Of a stretch of 34,097 bases of DNA, positions 15,312 through 22,993 are shown piece after piece. This stretch comes from Streptomyces sp. ISL-87. Lineage in GTDB: Bacteria > Actinomycetota > Actinomycetes > Streptomycetales > Streptomycetaceae. Made by a program: the position numbers and the translations under genes. Every line of letters begins with the position of its first letter. The first letter of the stretch is position 1. The notes beneath the pieces are model-generated. The model was given only the letters and a program-made list of their open reading frames with translations, was not told where the DNA came from and made no database searches. The stretch spans positions 1 to 34,097 of the forward strand of contig NZ_JAGGOY010000005.1 in assembly GCF_018614095.1 (NCBI RefSeq), read 5' to 3'.

Positions 15312-16436
15312 GTGGCAGCCAAGGACGGGGCAGCAGCATCCGGCAAGTCGGGCGCGAGCTCCAAGCAGGAGGCCATGATGCGCGCCTCGCTGAGCGCGGT
15401 CGCACCGGGTCAGCCCCTGCGTGACGGTCTGGAGCGGATCGTTCGAGGCAACACCGGCGGCCTGATCGTCCTCGGGATGGACAAGAGCGTCGAGTCGATG
15501 TGCACGGGCGGCTTCGTCCTGGACGTGGAGTTCACCGCGACCCGGCTACGCGAGCTGTGCAAGCTCGACGGCGCACTCATCCTCGACAAGGACATCACCA
15601 AGATCCTGCGGGCCGGTGTGCAGCTGGTGCCGGACGCGTCGATCCCGACGGAGGAGACGGGCACCCGGCACCGGACCGCGGACCGTGTCTCGAAGCAGTG
15701 CGGGTTCCCCGTGGTGTCGGTGTCGCAGTCGATGCGGCTGATCGCGCTGTACGTGGACGGCGAGCGGCGGGTCCTGGAGGAGTCCGGGGCGATCCTGTCG
15801 CGGGCCAACCAGGCGCTGGCGACGCTGGAGCGGTACAAGCTGCGGCTGGACGAGGTCGCCGGGACGCTGTCCGCGCTGGAGATCGAGGACCTGGTCACCG
15901 TGCGCGATGTGACGGCGGTCGCGCAGCGGCTGGAAATGGTCCGCCGGATCGCGACCGAGATCGCGGAGTACGTGGTCGAGCTGGGTACGGACGGGCGGCT
16001 GCTGTCGCTTCAGCTGGACGAGCTGACGGTCGGGATCGAGCAGGAGCGGGAGCTGGTGATCCGGGACTACGTTCCGGAGCCTACGGCGAAGCGTTCCCGC
16101 ACGGTGGACGAGGCGCTGCCGGCGCTGGACGCGCTGACGCATCCGGAGCTGCTGGAACTGGCCATCGTGGCGAAGGCGCTGGGGTACACGGGCTCGCCGG
16201 AGACGCTGGACTCGGCGGTGTCCCCGCGGGGCTACCGGCTGCTGGCGAAGGTTCCCCGGCTGCCGGGGGCCATCATCGAGCGGCTCGTGGAGCACTTCGG
16301 GGGCCTGCAGAAGCTGCTGGCAGCGAGTGTGGACGATCTGCAGGCGGTGGAGGGCGTCGGCGAGGCCCGGGCGCGGAGCGTGCGCGAGGGGCTGTCGCGG
16401 TTGGCGGAGTCGTCGATCCTGGAGCGGTACGTCTAG
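15312..16436 (+). CDS. disA: Diadenylate cyclase DisA (DNA integrity scanning protein)
   Basis: Makes cyclic di-AMP from two ATP and in other bacteria scans DNA for branched structures. The 374-residue length is typical. The N-terminal DAC domain carries DGA (86-88) and RHR (119-121), the catalytic pair. A helical spine follows, then a RuvA-like helix-hairpin-helix domain at the C-terminus (LQAVEGVGEARARSVREGL) that binds DNA. The start is the GTG at 15312, with GGAGG at 15301-15305. Location next to radA is conserved in many bacteria, and RadA is known to influence DisA activity in Bacillus. In Streptomyces c-di-AMP affects osmotic balance, cell-wall hydrolases through ydaO riboswitches, and development. 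Confidence 0.97.
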   Translation: MAAKDGAAASGKSGASSKQEAMMRASLSAVAPGQPLRDGLERIVRGNTGGLIVLGMDKSVESMCTGGFVLDVEFTATRLRELCKLDGALILDKDITKILRAGVQLVPDASIPTEETGTRHRTADRVSKQCGFPVVSVSQSMRLIALYVDGERRVLEESGAILSRANQALATLERYKLRLDEVAGTLSALEIEDLVTVRDVTAVAQRLEMVRRIATEIAEYVVELGTDGRLLSLQLDELTVGIEQERELVIRDYVPEPTAKRSRTVDEALPALDALTHPELLELAIVAKALGYTGSPETLDSAVSPRGYRLLAKVPRLPGAIIERLVEHFGGLQKLLAASVDDLQAVEGVGEARARSVREGLSRLAESSILERYV

Positions 16437-16448
16437 CCGACGGTCTGG

Positions 16449-16536
16449 CCGGTTCCGCTGCCGCTGCCGGGACTGGGTTTCGGCCTGACGCGCCGGTTCC
16501 GCTGCCGCTGCCGGGACTGGGCTTCGGCCTGACGCG
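16449..16536. repeat. 44-bp tandem duplication
   Basis: Two abutting 44-bp copies (16449-16492, 16493-16536) differ by one base (GTTTCGG versus GCTTCGG). They begin 13 bases after the disA stop, in non-coding DNA. Confidence 0.85.
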
Positions 16537-16607
16537 CCGCTGCTGGTTGCCGCTGCGCGGGGTCGTCCCCTACCCGCCCTTCCACCGTTCCCCGGGCGCC
16601 GCCCGGA

Positions 16608-16770
16608 CCCGCGCCTCAAACGCCGGCGAGGCTGAAAGCCCCTGGGGCTCCGCCCCAGACCCCGCGCCTCAAACGCCGGCGAGGCTGGGTGGTGCCGCTT
16701 CGCCGGCGAGGCTGGGTGGTGCCGCTTCGCCGGCGAGGCTGGGTGGTGCCGTTGCGTCGGCGAGGCTGGG
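16608..16770. repeat. Streptomyces-type intergenic repeats (CAAACGCCGGCGAGGCTG family)
   Basis: A 27-bp element occurs at 16608-16634 and 16661-16687, flanking a GC hairpin (CCCTGGGG...CCCCAG). The second copy runs into a 27-bp tandem array with GCCGGCGAGGCTG at 16675, 16702 and 16729, plus a one-base variant (GTCGGCG) at 16756. The array ends at the stop codon of the minus-strand gene. I recognise the core as a dispersed Streptomyces intergenic repeat. No gene is seen between 16437 and 16770. Confidence 0.8.
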
Positions 16771-17655
16771 TTAGTCCTGCTTCAGGACGAACGAGGTTCG
16801 GGCGACCGGCATGCCCGGGGACTTGGCCTCGACCACGTAGGTGTCCGGAGCCGCGACTCCCGCCGGAGGCGACTGGCACTGGTCGGGGGCGCTCGGCTTG
16901 CGGTCCCACTCCAGGGTCTGCTTCGTCTCGCTCTTCGCCGCCACGCGGAAGAAGACGTTCGCCGCGCCCGTCGGGCAGTCCGCCGAGGACCACACCGCCT
17001 TGCTGGTCGTCGCCTGAAGGATCGTCACGACCGCCTGCTTCGGGCCGAGGCCGACCTTGCACGTCGTACCGGACTCATTGCGGGCGACCAGTTCGAGGCG
17101 CGGCTTCTCGTTCGCCTCGTACTCGTTCTTCGCGCTCTTGACCTCCCACTGCAGCGCGCTCGGGGCGCACGTGGGGAGGGGGGAGTCCGCCGGGACCTGG
17201 GGGGCCGGGCCGCCGGAGCCGCCGGAGCCGTCGGAGCCGCCGGTGCCGCCGCTCCCGGAGTCCGAGCCGGAGCCGGAGCCTGAATCTGAACCGGAACCGG
17301 AACCGGAACCGGATTCGTCGGCGGAAGCGGAACCGCCGCCCGGTTCGCCGTTCTTGCCCGCGCCCGACTCCCCGCGGCCGCCCGGGGCCTGACTGATCGC
17401 CGGCCCCGACCCGGACGGACCCGGGGTGATGGACGTGACGGGATCGGGCCCGCGCTCGCCCTTGCCGTTCGTACTCGTCTTCGCCCCACCGGAACTGACG
17501 GTCCATACGGCGAGGAGCGCGAGGAGCGCGACAACGGACGCCAGCACGACCCTCCGTCGCCAGTAGATGGAGGAGGGGAGCGGCCCGACCGGATTGCGCA
17601 GAGATCCCACGGACGGAACTTTACGAGAGTTCCCGCCCTGATCCGTGCCCCCCAT
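16771..17655 (-). CDS. Membrane-anchored protein with Ser-Gly linker and exposed Cys domain
   Basis: I do not recognise a named function. The 294-residue protein has a cytoplasmic start of about 30 residues and one transmembrane helix (VVLASVVALLALLAVWTV, about 34-51). A long exported linker of Gly/Ser/Asp repeats follows (SGSGSGSDSGSGSGSD type, about 110-165). The C-terminal beta-rich domain of about 125 residues starts at PTCAPSALQWEVKS and contains four cysteines, likely two disulphides. The shape suggests a wall-spanning display of an immunoglobulin-like or DUF4232-like domain. The ATG at 17655 has AAGG about 9 bases upstream. CAAGGT there also ends 7 bases before the start, so a leaderless start is possible. 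An ATG at 17688 is an alternative. Confidence 0.75.
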   Translation of the reverse strand: MGGTDQGGNSRKVPSVGSLRNPVGPLPSSIYWRRRVVLASVVALLALLAVWTVSSGGAKTSTNGKGERGPDPVTSITPGPSGSGPAISQAPGGRGESGAGKNGEPGGGSASADESGSGSGSGSDSGSGSGSDSGSGGTGGSDGSGGSGGPAPQVPADSPLPTCAPSALQWEVKSAKNEYEANEKPRLELVARNESGTTCKVGLGPKQAVVTILQATTSKAVWSSADCPTGAANVFFRVAAKSETKQTLEWDRKPSAPDQCQSPPAGVAAPDTYVVEAKSPGMPVARTSFVLKQD

Positions 17656-17731
17656 GCCGCGCACCTTGCTTGTTTTGCCGATGATCATCCTGCGGGAGGA
17701 CACCCGTACGCGGCGGCCATTCCGCTTTAAG

Positions 17732-17737
17732 TACTGT
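17732..17737 (+). promoter_or_regulatory. -10 element for the leaderless PAP2 gene
   Basis: TACTGT ends 8 bases before the ATG at 17746. A GTG at 17740 is too close to the -10 to be the start. Confidence 0.5.
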
Positions 17738-17745
17738 CGGTGACC

Positions 17746-18354
17746 ATGGACAGCTCCGGTCTCTATCGAGACATCACCGATTTCGCCCACCGCACACCCA
17801 CATGGGTGCAATCGGCCTTCGAGGAATGGACGGAGTACGGGCTGCTGCTCTTCGGTCTGCTGTTCATAGCCGTGTGGTGGCGTTCGCGCACCACGCAGAG
17901 CCCTCGCGCGGTGGCGCTCGCCGTTCTCGCGCCGCTGGCCACGGCCGTGGCGTACGTCGCCTCGGAGGTCGCGAAGTCCACCGTGGACGAGGAGCGCCCC
18001 TGCCGGGCCGTGGCGGGCGCGGCGGCCTCACTGGTGCCGTGTCCCCCGGTCGGTGACTGGTCCTTCCCCAGTAATCACGCGGCCATCGCCGGCGCCGCCG
18101 CCGTCGCGCTGGCCCTGGCCGTACGGCGGCTCGCGCTGCTGACCGTGCCGCTCGCGCTGTTGATGGCCTTCTCCCGGGTCTTCGTCGGGGTGCATTACCC
18201 GCACGACGTGGCGACGGGCCTGTTGCTGGGCGGGGCGCTGGCCGCCCTCGTGATGGTCGTGCTCACCGGTCCGATTAGTACGATCACAGCCGCCATGCGG
18301 GCGAGCGGGAGCCGCGGCGCCGTCTGGTTCACCGGTCCGGGCTCCGCGAGCTGA
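17746..18354 (+). CDS. PAP2-family membrane phosphatase
   Basis: Type-2 phosphatidic acid phosphatase-like protein of 202 residues with five to six transmembrane segments. All three catalytic motifs are intact: KSTVDEERP (Lys77, Arg84, Pro85), PSNH (108-111), and SRVFVGVHYPHD (Ser143, Arg144, His150, Asp154). Such enzymes remove phosphate from membrane lipids on the outer face. Undecaprenyl pyrophosphate recycling for peptidoglycan synthesis is a plausible role and would suit the envelope-stress neighbours, but substrate cannot be read from sequence. The ATG at 17746 fits a leaderless start. mutY begins only about 30 bases after its stop, so the two are probably co-transcribed. Confidence 0.92.
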   Translation: MDSSGLYRDITDFAHRTPTWVQSAFEEWTEYGLLLFGLLFIAVWWRSRTTQSPRAVALAVLAPLATAVAYVASEVAKSTVDEERPCRAVAGAAASLVPCPPVGDWSFPSNHAAIAGAAAVALALAVRRLALLTVPLALLMAFSRVFVGVHYPHDVATGLLLGGALAALVMVVLTGPISTITAAMRASGSRGAVWFTGPGSAS

Positions 18355-18383
18355 CCCCGAAACATGCCAGGATGCCGTCTGCC

Positions 18384-19322
18384 ATGACTGCATCATCCGT
18401 ATCCCCCTCGCCATCGCCCGCCTCCCCCGCTTCCCCCGTTGACGGGGCGGACCACGCGCTGCACTCCCCCGTCATCGCGTGGTTCGACGAACACGCCCGC
18501 GACCTGCCCTGGCGCCGCCCCGACGCCGGCCCCTGGGGGGTCATGGTCAGCGAGTTCATGCTCCAGCAGACCCCGGTCAACCGGGTCCTGCCGGTGTACG
18601 AGCAGTGGCTCGCCCGGTGGCCCCGGCCCGCCGACCTGGCCGCCGACGCCCCCGGCGAGGCCGTCCGGGCCTGGGGGCGGCTCGGCTACCCCCGCCGGGC
18701 ACTGCGCCTGCACGGCGCGGCCGTCGCCATAACGGAACGGCACGGGGGCGACGTACCGCGGGAGCACGCACAGCTGCTGGCGCTGCCCGGCATCGGCGAG
18801 TACACCGCGGCGGCCGTGGCCTCCTTCGCCTACGGGCAGCGGCACGCGGTGCTCGACACCAACGTCCGCCGGGTCTTCGCGCGCACCGCCACCGGGGTCG
18901 AGTACCCGCCGAACGCCACCACCGCGGCCGAGCGGCGCCTGGCCCGGGCCCTGCTGCCCGAGGACGAGAACACCGCGGCCCGCTGGGCGGCGGCCTCCAT
19001 GGAGCTCGGCGCCCTGGTGTGCACGGCCAAGAGCCCCGACTGCGCCCGCTGCCCGGTGGCCGGGCTGTGCGCGTGGCGGCTGGCCGGGAAGCCGGCGCAC
19101 GACGGGCCGCCGCGGCGCGGGCAGACGTACGCCGGGACCGACCGGCAGGTGCGGGGCAGACTCCTCGCGGTGCTCCGGGAGGCGGTCGGGCCGGTTCCGC
19201 AGTCGGTGCTCGACACGGTCTGGGACGAGCCGGTGCAGCGGGCCCGGGCACTGGACGGGCTGGTCTCCGACGGGCTGGTGGAGCCGCTCGCGCAGGGGAT
19301 GTACCGCCTTCCCCAAAGCTGA
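18384..19322 (+). CDS. mutY: A/G-specific adenine glycosylase MutY
   Basis: Removes adenine mispaired with 8-oxoguanine. The 312-residue protein begins with a Ser-Pro-rich stretch. The catalytic core has SEFMLQQTPVNRVLPVYEQW (the Glu corresponds to catalytic Glu37 of E. coli) and the helix-hairpin-helix LPGIGEYTAAAVASFAYG followed by the catalytic Asp in VLDTNVRRV. The [4Fe-4S] cluster ligands are in CTAKSPDCARCPVAGLC (C-x6-C-x2-C-x5-C). The C-terminal MutT-like 8-oxoG domain of the E. coli enzyme is replaced by a short helical region, as is usual in actinobacteria. Two starts are possible, ATG at 18372 or 18384, both without a good Shine-Dalgarno sequence; I prefer 18384. Confidence 0.94.
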   Translation: MTASSVSPSPSPASPASPVDGADHALHSPVIAWFDEHARDLPWRRPDAGPWGVMVSEFMLQQTPVNRVLPVYEQWLARWPRPADLAADAPGEAVRAWGRLGYPRRALRLHGAAVAITERHGGDVPREHAQLLALPGIGEYTAAAVASFAYGQRHAVLDTNVRRVFARTATGVEYPPNATTAAERRLARALLPEDENTAARWAAASMELGALVCTAKSPDCARCPVAGLCAWRLAGKPAHDGPPRRGQTYAGTDRQVRGRLLAVLREAVGPVPQSVLDTVWDEPVQRARALDGLVSDGLVEPLAQGMYRLPQS

Positions 19323-19517
19323 TCCGCCGCGGATCGATTGCGGACTCAACCATTCCGTTTGTGAGGGTGAAACCCCAGCTCACGGCTCCGTTACACAACC
19401 TATGGGTGTCCGTGCGTCCGCCGAAGGCTGGCCCGCACAGCTCCGTGACAACGCCTCCGTACCTTCGAATCCGTAAGACAGCGGATGAGCGGTTGGACGG
19501 AACGGAGGCGGTCTGAG

Positions 19518-20078
19518 ATGGCGCACGGCGAGGTACTCGAGTTCGAGGACTACGTACGCACTCGGCAGGACGCGCTGCTGCGCAGTGCTCGGCGCCTCGT
19601 CCCGGACCCGACCGACGCGCAGGACCTCCTGCAGACCGCCCTCGTCCGCACCTACGGCCGCTGGGACGGCATCGCCGACAAGTCCCTGGCCGACGCCTAC
19701 CTGCGCCGGGTCATGATCAACACCCGCACCGAGTGGTGGCGCGCCCGCAAGCTCGAAGAGGTCCCGACCGAGCAGCTCCCGGACGCCTCCGTCGAGGACG
19801 GCTCCGACCAGCGCGCCGACCGCGCGCTGCTCATGGACATCCTCAAGGTGCTCGCGCCCAAGCAGCGCAGCGTGGTGGTGCTGCGACACTGGGAGCAGAT
19901 GAGCACCGAGGAGACGGCCGCGGCGCTCGGCATGTCGGCGGGAACCGTGAAGAGCACTCTGCACCGCGCACTGGCCCGGCTCCGGCAGGAGCTGGAGAGC
20001 CGGGACCTGGACATGCGTGCGCTGGAACGCGGTGACCACACCATCCGTTACGAGGGGCGGGAGCGGTGCGCGGCCTGA
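19518..20078 (+). CDS. sigE: ECF RNA polymerase sigma factor SigE (cell-envelope stress)
   Basis: Directs RNA polymerase to envelope-stress genes. In S. coelicolor its operon is induced through CseB/CseC by vancomycin, bacitracin and lysozyme. The 186-residue protein has region 2 with DAQDLLQTALVRTYGRWDGI and VMINTRTEWWRARK, and region 4 with LAPKQRSVVVLRHWEQMSTE and MSAGTVKSTLHRALARL. It is nearly the textbook SigE sequence as I recall it. No cognate anti-sigma gene follows; control is by the two-component system. The ATG at 19518 has GGAGG at 19504-19508 and matches the known N-terminus. The 195-base upstream region holds ACAAC-type -35 candidates (19395, 19448), but I cannot fix an ECF promoter. 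Its end overlaps the cseA start by 13 bases. Confidence 0.96.
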   Translation: MAHGEVLEFEDYVRTRQDALLRSARRLVPDPTDAQDLLQTALVRTYGRWDGIADKSLADAYLRRVMINTRTEWWRARKLEEVPTEQLPDASVEDGSDQRADRALLMDILKVLAPKQRSVVVLRHWEQMSTEETAAALGMSAGTVKSTLHRALARLRQELESRDLDMRALERGDHTIRYEGRERCAA

Positions 20079-20761
20079 CTGGCCATCTGAACGGCAGAAG
20101 TTCGGTGGTGCTGATGTCGACGGGGACGGTCGTCCTCGTCGGCACTGTGCTGTTCGCGGCCGGCTGCTCCTCCGGAGGCACCGGACTGCGCGACGGCGGG
20201 CCCGCCCGCACCGAGTCCGTGGCCAAGACCGGCCCGCCCGCCGCCGAGCCCCACGCGTCACCCGGCGCCGGCAGTTCCTCCGCCGCCGCTTCGGGCCCGC
20301 CGATCCGGAAGGTCGACCCGATCGCGCTGCTGAAGGCGGACCCCAAGGTCAGCGCCGAGATCAAGCGGGACCTCAAGCCCTGCTCGGGCAAGGAGTACCC
20401 GGTCGACGTCAGCTACGGGAAGGTCACCGGCGGCGCTGTCGTCGACATCGTGGTCAACGTGCTGTCGTGCGCCGACGCGCTGGGGCGGGGCTCGTACGTG
20501 TACCGGGCGCTCGGCGGCAAGTACGAGAATGTGTTCTCGGACGAGCAGCCGCCCGTCTACGCGGAGATCGACCGGGGCGATCTGGTGCTCACCAAGCCGG
20601 TCTACGCGAAGAGCGACGCGCCGTCGTACCCGTCCGGCGAAGACGTCATCAGGTATCGCTGGGTCGGGGAGAAGTTCACCGAGCAGGACCGCGTGTACAC
20701 CGAGTACAGCAATGTCGTCGACGGGGGCCAGCCCGCGCCGGCCGTCACGCCGAAGAGCTGA
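20066..20761 (+). CDS. cseA: Lipoprotein CseA, modulator of the SigE system
   Basis: A 231-residue exported lipoprotein. The N-region is followed by a hydrophobic core (VVLMSTGTVVLVGTVLFAAG) and a lipobox ending at Cys34 (FAAGC). The -3 residue is Ala, not the usual Leu, so the box is slightly atypical. A Pro/Ala/Ser-rich tether to about residue 75 leads to a folded domain with two cysteines (near 110 and 136) that may pair. In S. coelicolor CseA is anchored outside the membrane and loss raises sigE expression, so it is thought to dampen CseC. The GTG at 20066 lies inside the end of sigE in another frame, so the genes are coupled. A 128-base gap with 11-bp repeats separates it from cseB. Confidence 0.92.
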   Translation: MRGLTGHLNGRSSVVLMSTGTVVLVGTVLFAAGCSSGGTGLRDGGPARTESVAKTGPPAAEPHASPGAGSSSAAASGPPIRKVDPIALLKADPKVSAEIKRDLKPCSGKEYPVDVSYGKVTGGAVVDIVVNVLSCADALGRGSYVYRALGGKYENVFSDEQPPVYAEIDRGDLVLTKPVYAKSDAPSYPSGEDVIRYRWVGEKFTEQDRVYTEYSNVVDGGQPAPAVTPKS

Positions 20762-20777
20762 CCCGGAACGGCGCACG

Positions 20778-20854
20778 GCCGACGCACGACGTACGCATGA
20801 CCTACGCATGACCTACGCATCACCGATGCACGACCGACGCACGACCCACCGCAG
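20778..20854. repeat. Seven 11-bp tandem repeats between cseA and cseB
   Basis: Seven consecutive 11-bp units run from GCCGACGCACG through ACGTACGCATG, ACCTACGCATG, ACCTACGCATC, ACCGATGCACG and ACCGACGCACG to ACCCACCGCAG. The shared form is ACC-K-ACGCA-Y-G. The period is close to one helical turn. It lies in the non-coding gap inside the sigE-cseABC operon, just before the cseB ribosome-binding site. Confidence 0.85.
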
Positions 20855-20889
20855 AACCGCCGTACAGAAGAACCGAAGCGAGGCTGGGC

Positions 20890-21597
20890 ATGGCCGAGAC
20901 CCATGTGCTGTTTGTGGAAGACGACGACGTCATCCGCGAGGCCACGACCCTGGCGCTGGAGCGCGACGGGTTCGTGGTCACCGCCATGCCCGACGGACTG
21001 TCCGGCCTGGAGTCCTTCCGGGCCGACCGGCCCGACATCGCACTGCTCGACGTGATGGTCCCCGGCATGGACGGCGTCAGCCTGTGCCGCCGGATCCGCG
21101 ACGAGTCCACCGTCCCGGTGATCATGCTGTCGGCGCGCGCCGACTCCATCGACGTGGTGCTCGGCCTTGAGGCCGGCGCCGACGACTACGTCACCAAACC
21201 CTTCGACGGCTCGGTGCTCGTCGCCCGGATCCGCGCCGTGCTGCGCCGCTTCGGGCACGCGGGCGGCCCCAACGGCGGCTCGCCGGCCGACGAGGACGGG
21301 CCCGGCGCGCGCGGGGTGCTGAGCTTCGGCGACCTGGAGGTCGACACCGAGGGCATGGAGGTGCTGAAGTCGGGCGCCCCGGTCGCGCTGACGCCCACCG
21401 AGATGCGGCTGCTGCTGGAGTTCTCCTCCGCGCCCGGCACCGTCCTGTCGCGCGACCGCCTGCTGGAGCGGGTCTGGGACTACGACTGGGGCGGCGACAC
21501 CCGCGTCGTGGACGTCCACGTCCAGCGGCTGCGCACCAAGATCGGGCAGGACCGGATCGAAACGGTCCGGGGCTTCGGATACAAGCTCAAACCATGA
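20890..21597 (+). CDS. cseB: Response regulator CseB (OmpR/PhoB family)
   Basis: Activates sigE transcription when phosphorylated by CseC. The 235-residue protein has a receiver domain with the acidic pair EDDD near residue 10, the phospho-acceptor Asp54 (LLDVMVPGMDG) and Lys103 in VTKPF. A Gly/Pro/Asp-rich linker leads to a winged-helix DNA-binding domain (LTPTEMRLLLEFSSAPG and VDVHVQRLRTKIG). The ATG at 20890 has GAGG at 20880-20883. Its stop overlaps the cseC ATG by four bases (ATGA). Confidence 0.96.
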   Translation: MAETHVLFVEDDDVIREATTLALERDGFVVTAMPDGLSGLESFRADRPDIALLDVMVPGMDGVSLCRRIRDESTVPVIMLSARADSIDVVLGLEAGADDYVTKPFDGSVLVARIRAVLRRFGHAGGPNGGSPADEDGPGARGVLSFGDLEVDTEGMEVLKSGAPVALTPTEMRLLLEFSSAPGTVLSRDRLLERVWDYDWGGDTRVVDVHVQRLRTKIGQDRIETVRGFGYKLKP

Positions 21598-22907
21598 GGA
21601 GCTTCACCCTCCGCACCGGGATCCGCTGGAAGATCACGCTCGCCGTCGCCGCCGTGGGCGCACTCATCGCGGTCGCGCTGAGCCTGGTGGTGCACAGCGC
21701 TGCCCGGGTGTCGATGCTGGAGAGCGCGCGCGACTCGCAACTGGACAACGTGCAGTTCCTGTCCCGCTACGCCGAGGCCGGGCGCAAGCTGCCCATGAAC
21801 GTCAAGGTCAACGACCCCGACGTGCCCACCGAGCTGTGGCGGAAGGCGCAGTCCGGGCGGCGCGGGACCTACGTCCAGGAGAACCCGAAGGGGCTGCCCG
21901 AGGTGTGGGCCGCCGTTCCCGTCGGCAACGGCCAGGTGGTGTCACTGCACTCGCAGTTCAGGGAGAACGCGAAGGTGATGCGCGACCTGGACCGGGCCCT
22001 GGTGATCGGCTCGCTGACCGTGGTGATCGGCGGGGCGGCGCTCGGCGTGCTCATCGGCGGGCAGATCTCGCGCCGGCTGCGCAAGGCGGCGGCCGCCGCG
22101 CAGCGGGTGGCGCACGGGGATCCCGACGTACGGGTGCGGGACGCGGTGGGCGGTGTCGTACGGGACGAGACGGACGACCTGGCGCGGGCGGTGGACGCCA
22201 TGGCCGACGCGCTCCAGCGGCGGCTGGAGGCCGAGCGGCGGGTGACCGCGGACATCGCGCACGAGCTGCGTACCCCCGTGACGGGCCTGCTGACAGCGGC
22301 GGAACTACTGCCTCCGGGGCGGCCGACCGAGCTGGTGCGGGACCGGGCGCAGGCGATGCGGGCGCTGGTCGAGGACGTGCTGGAGGTGGCCCGGCTCGAC
22401 AGCGCTTCGGAGCGGGCCGAGCTCCAGGACGTGGCGCTGGGCGAGTTCGTGAGCCGTCGGGTGACCTCCCTGATGCCGGAGGCGTCGGTACGGGTCGTCG
22501 CGGACGAGATCGTCAGCACCGACCCGCGACGGCTGGAGCGGATCCTGGGGAACCTGCTGGCCAATGCCGCGCGGTACGGGCAGGCGCCGGTCCAGGTCGA
22601 CGTGGAGGGCCGGGTCGTACGCGTCCGGGACCACGGGCCGGGCTTCCCGGAGGCGCTGCTGCGCGAGGGGCCGAGCCGGTTCCGGACCGGGTCGACGGAC
22701 CGCGCGGGCGTGGGGCACGGGCTGGGCCTGACCATCGCGGAGGGGCAGGCGCGGGTGCTGGGCGCCCGGCTGACGTTCCGCAATGTGGCGGGGCCGGGCG
22801 GCGCGGTGGGGGAGGGCGCGGCGGCGGGGGCGGTGGCGGTGCTCTGGCTGCCGGAACACGCTCCGACGGCGACGGGGAGCTTCCCGGTCATCACGCTGCC
22901 GGGGTGA
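21594..22907 (+). CDS. cseC: Sensor histidine kinase CseC
   Basis: Membrane sensor of cell-envelope stress that phosphorylates CseB. The 437-residue protein has TM1 (about 13-35), an extracellular domain of about 100 residues, TM2 (about 136-158) and a HAMP linker. The H-box DIAHELRTPV carries the phospho-acceptor His223. An N-box (ILGNLLANAARYG) and G-boxes (DHGPGFPE and GLGLTIAEG) complete the kinase. It is fused to a short Gly/Ala-rich end with PEHAPTATGSFPVITLPG. The start overlaps the cseB stop by four bases. In S. coelicolor the system responds to many cell-wall antibiotics, so its direct signal is probably an intermediate in wall damage. Confidence 0.96.
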   Translation: MRSFTLRTGIRWKITLAVAAVGALIAVALSLVVHSAARVSMLESARDSQLDNVQFLSRYAEAGRKLPMNVKVNDPDVPTELWRKAQSGRRGTYVQENPKGLPEVWAAVPVGNGQVVSLHSQFRENAKVMRDLDRALVIGSLTVVIGGAALGVLIGGQISRRLRKAAAAAQRVAHGDPDVRVRDAVGGVVRDETDDLARAVDAMADALQRRLEAERRVTADIAHELRTPVTGLLTAAELLPPGRPTELVRDRAQAMRALVEDVLEVARLDSASERAELQDVALGEFVSRRVTSLMPEASVRVVADEIVSTDPRRLERILGNLLANAARYGQAPVQVDVEGRVVRVRDHGPGFPEALLREGPSRFRTGSTDRAGVGHGLGLTIAEGQARVLGARLTFRNVAGPGGAVGEGAAAGAVAVLWLPEHAPTATGSFPVITLPG

Positions 22908-22980
22908 ACCGGCGGCGGGCCGGCCGCCCGGCGGAGTAGCCGGATCGGGACCTGGTGGTTCGCACGGGCATCCGGTGACT

Positions 22981-22986
22981 TAGCAT
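22981..22986 (+). promoter_or_regulatory. -10 element for the leaderless LamG-type gene
   Basis: TAGCAT ends 7 bases before the ATG at 22994, with no Shine-Dalgarno sequence. Confidence 0.55.
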
Positions 22987-22993
22987 CCCTGGC

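Noticed and set aside
16608..16770. A CRISPR array
   Set aside because: The 27-bp units abut with no unique spacers.
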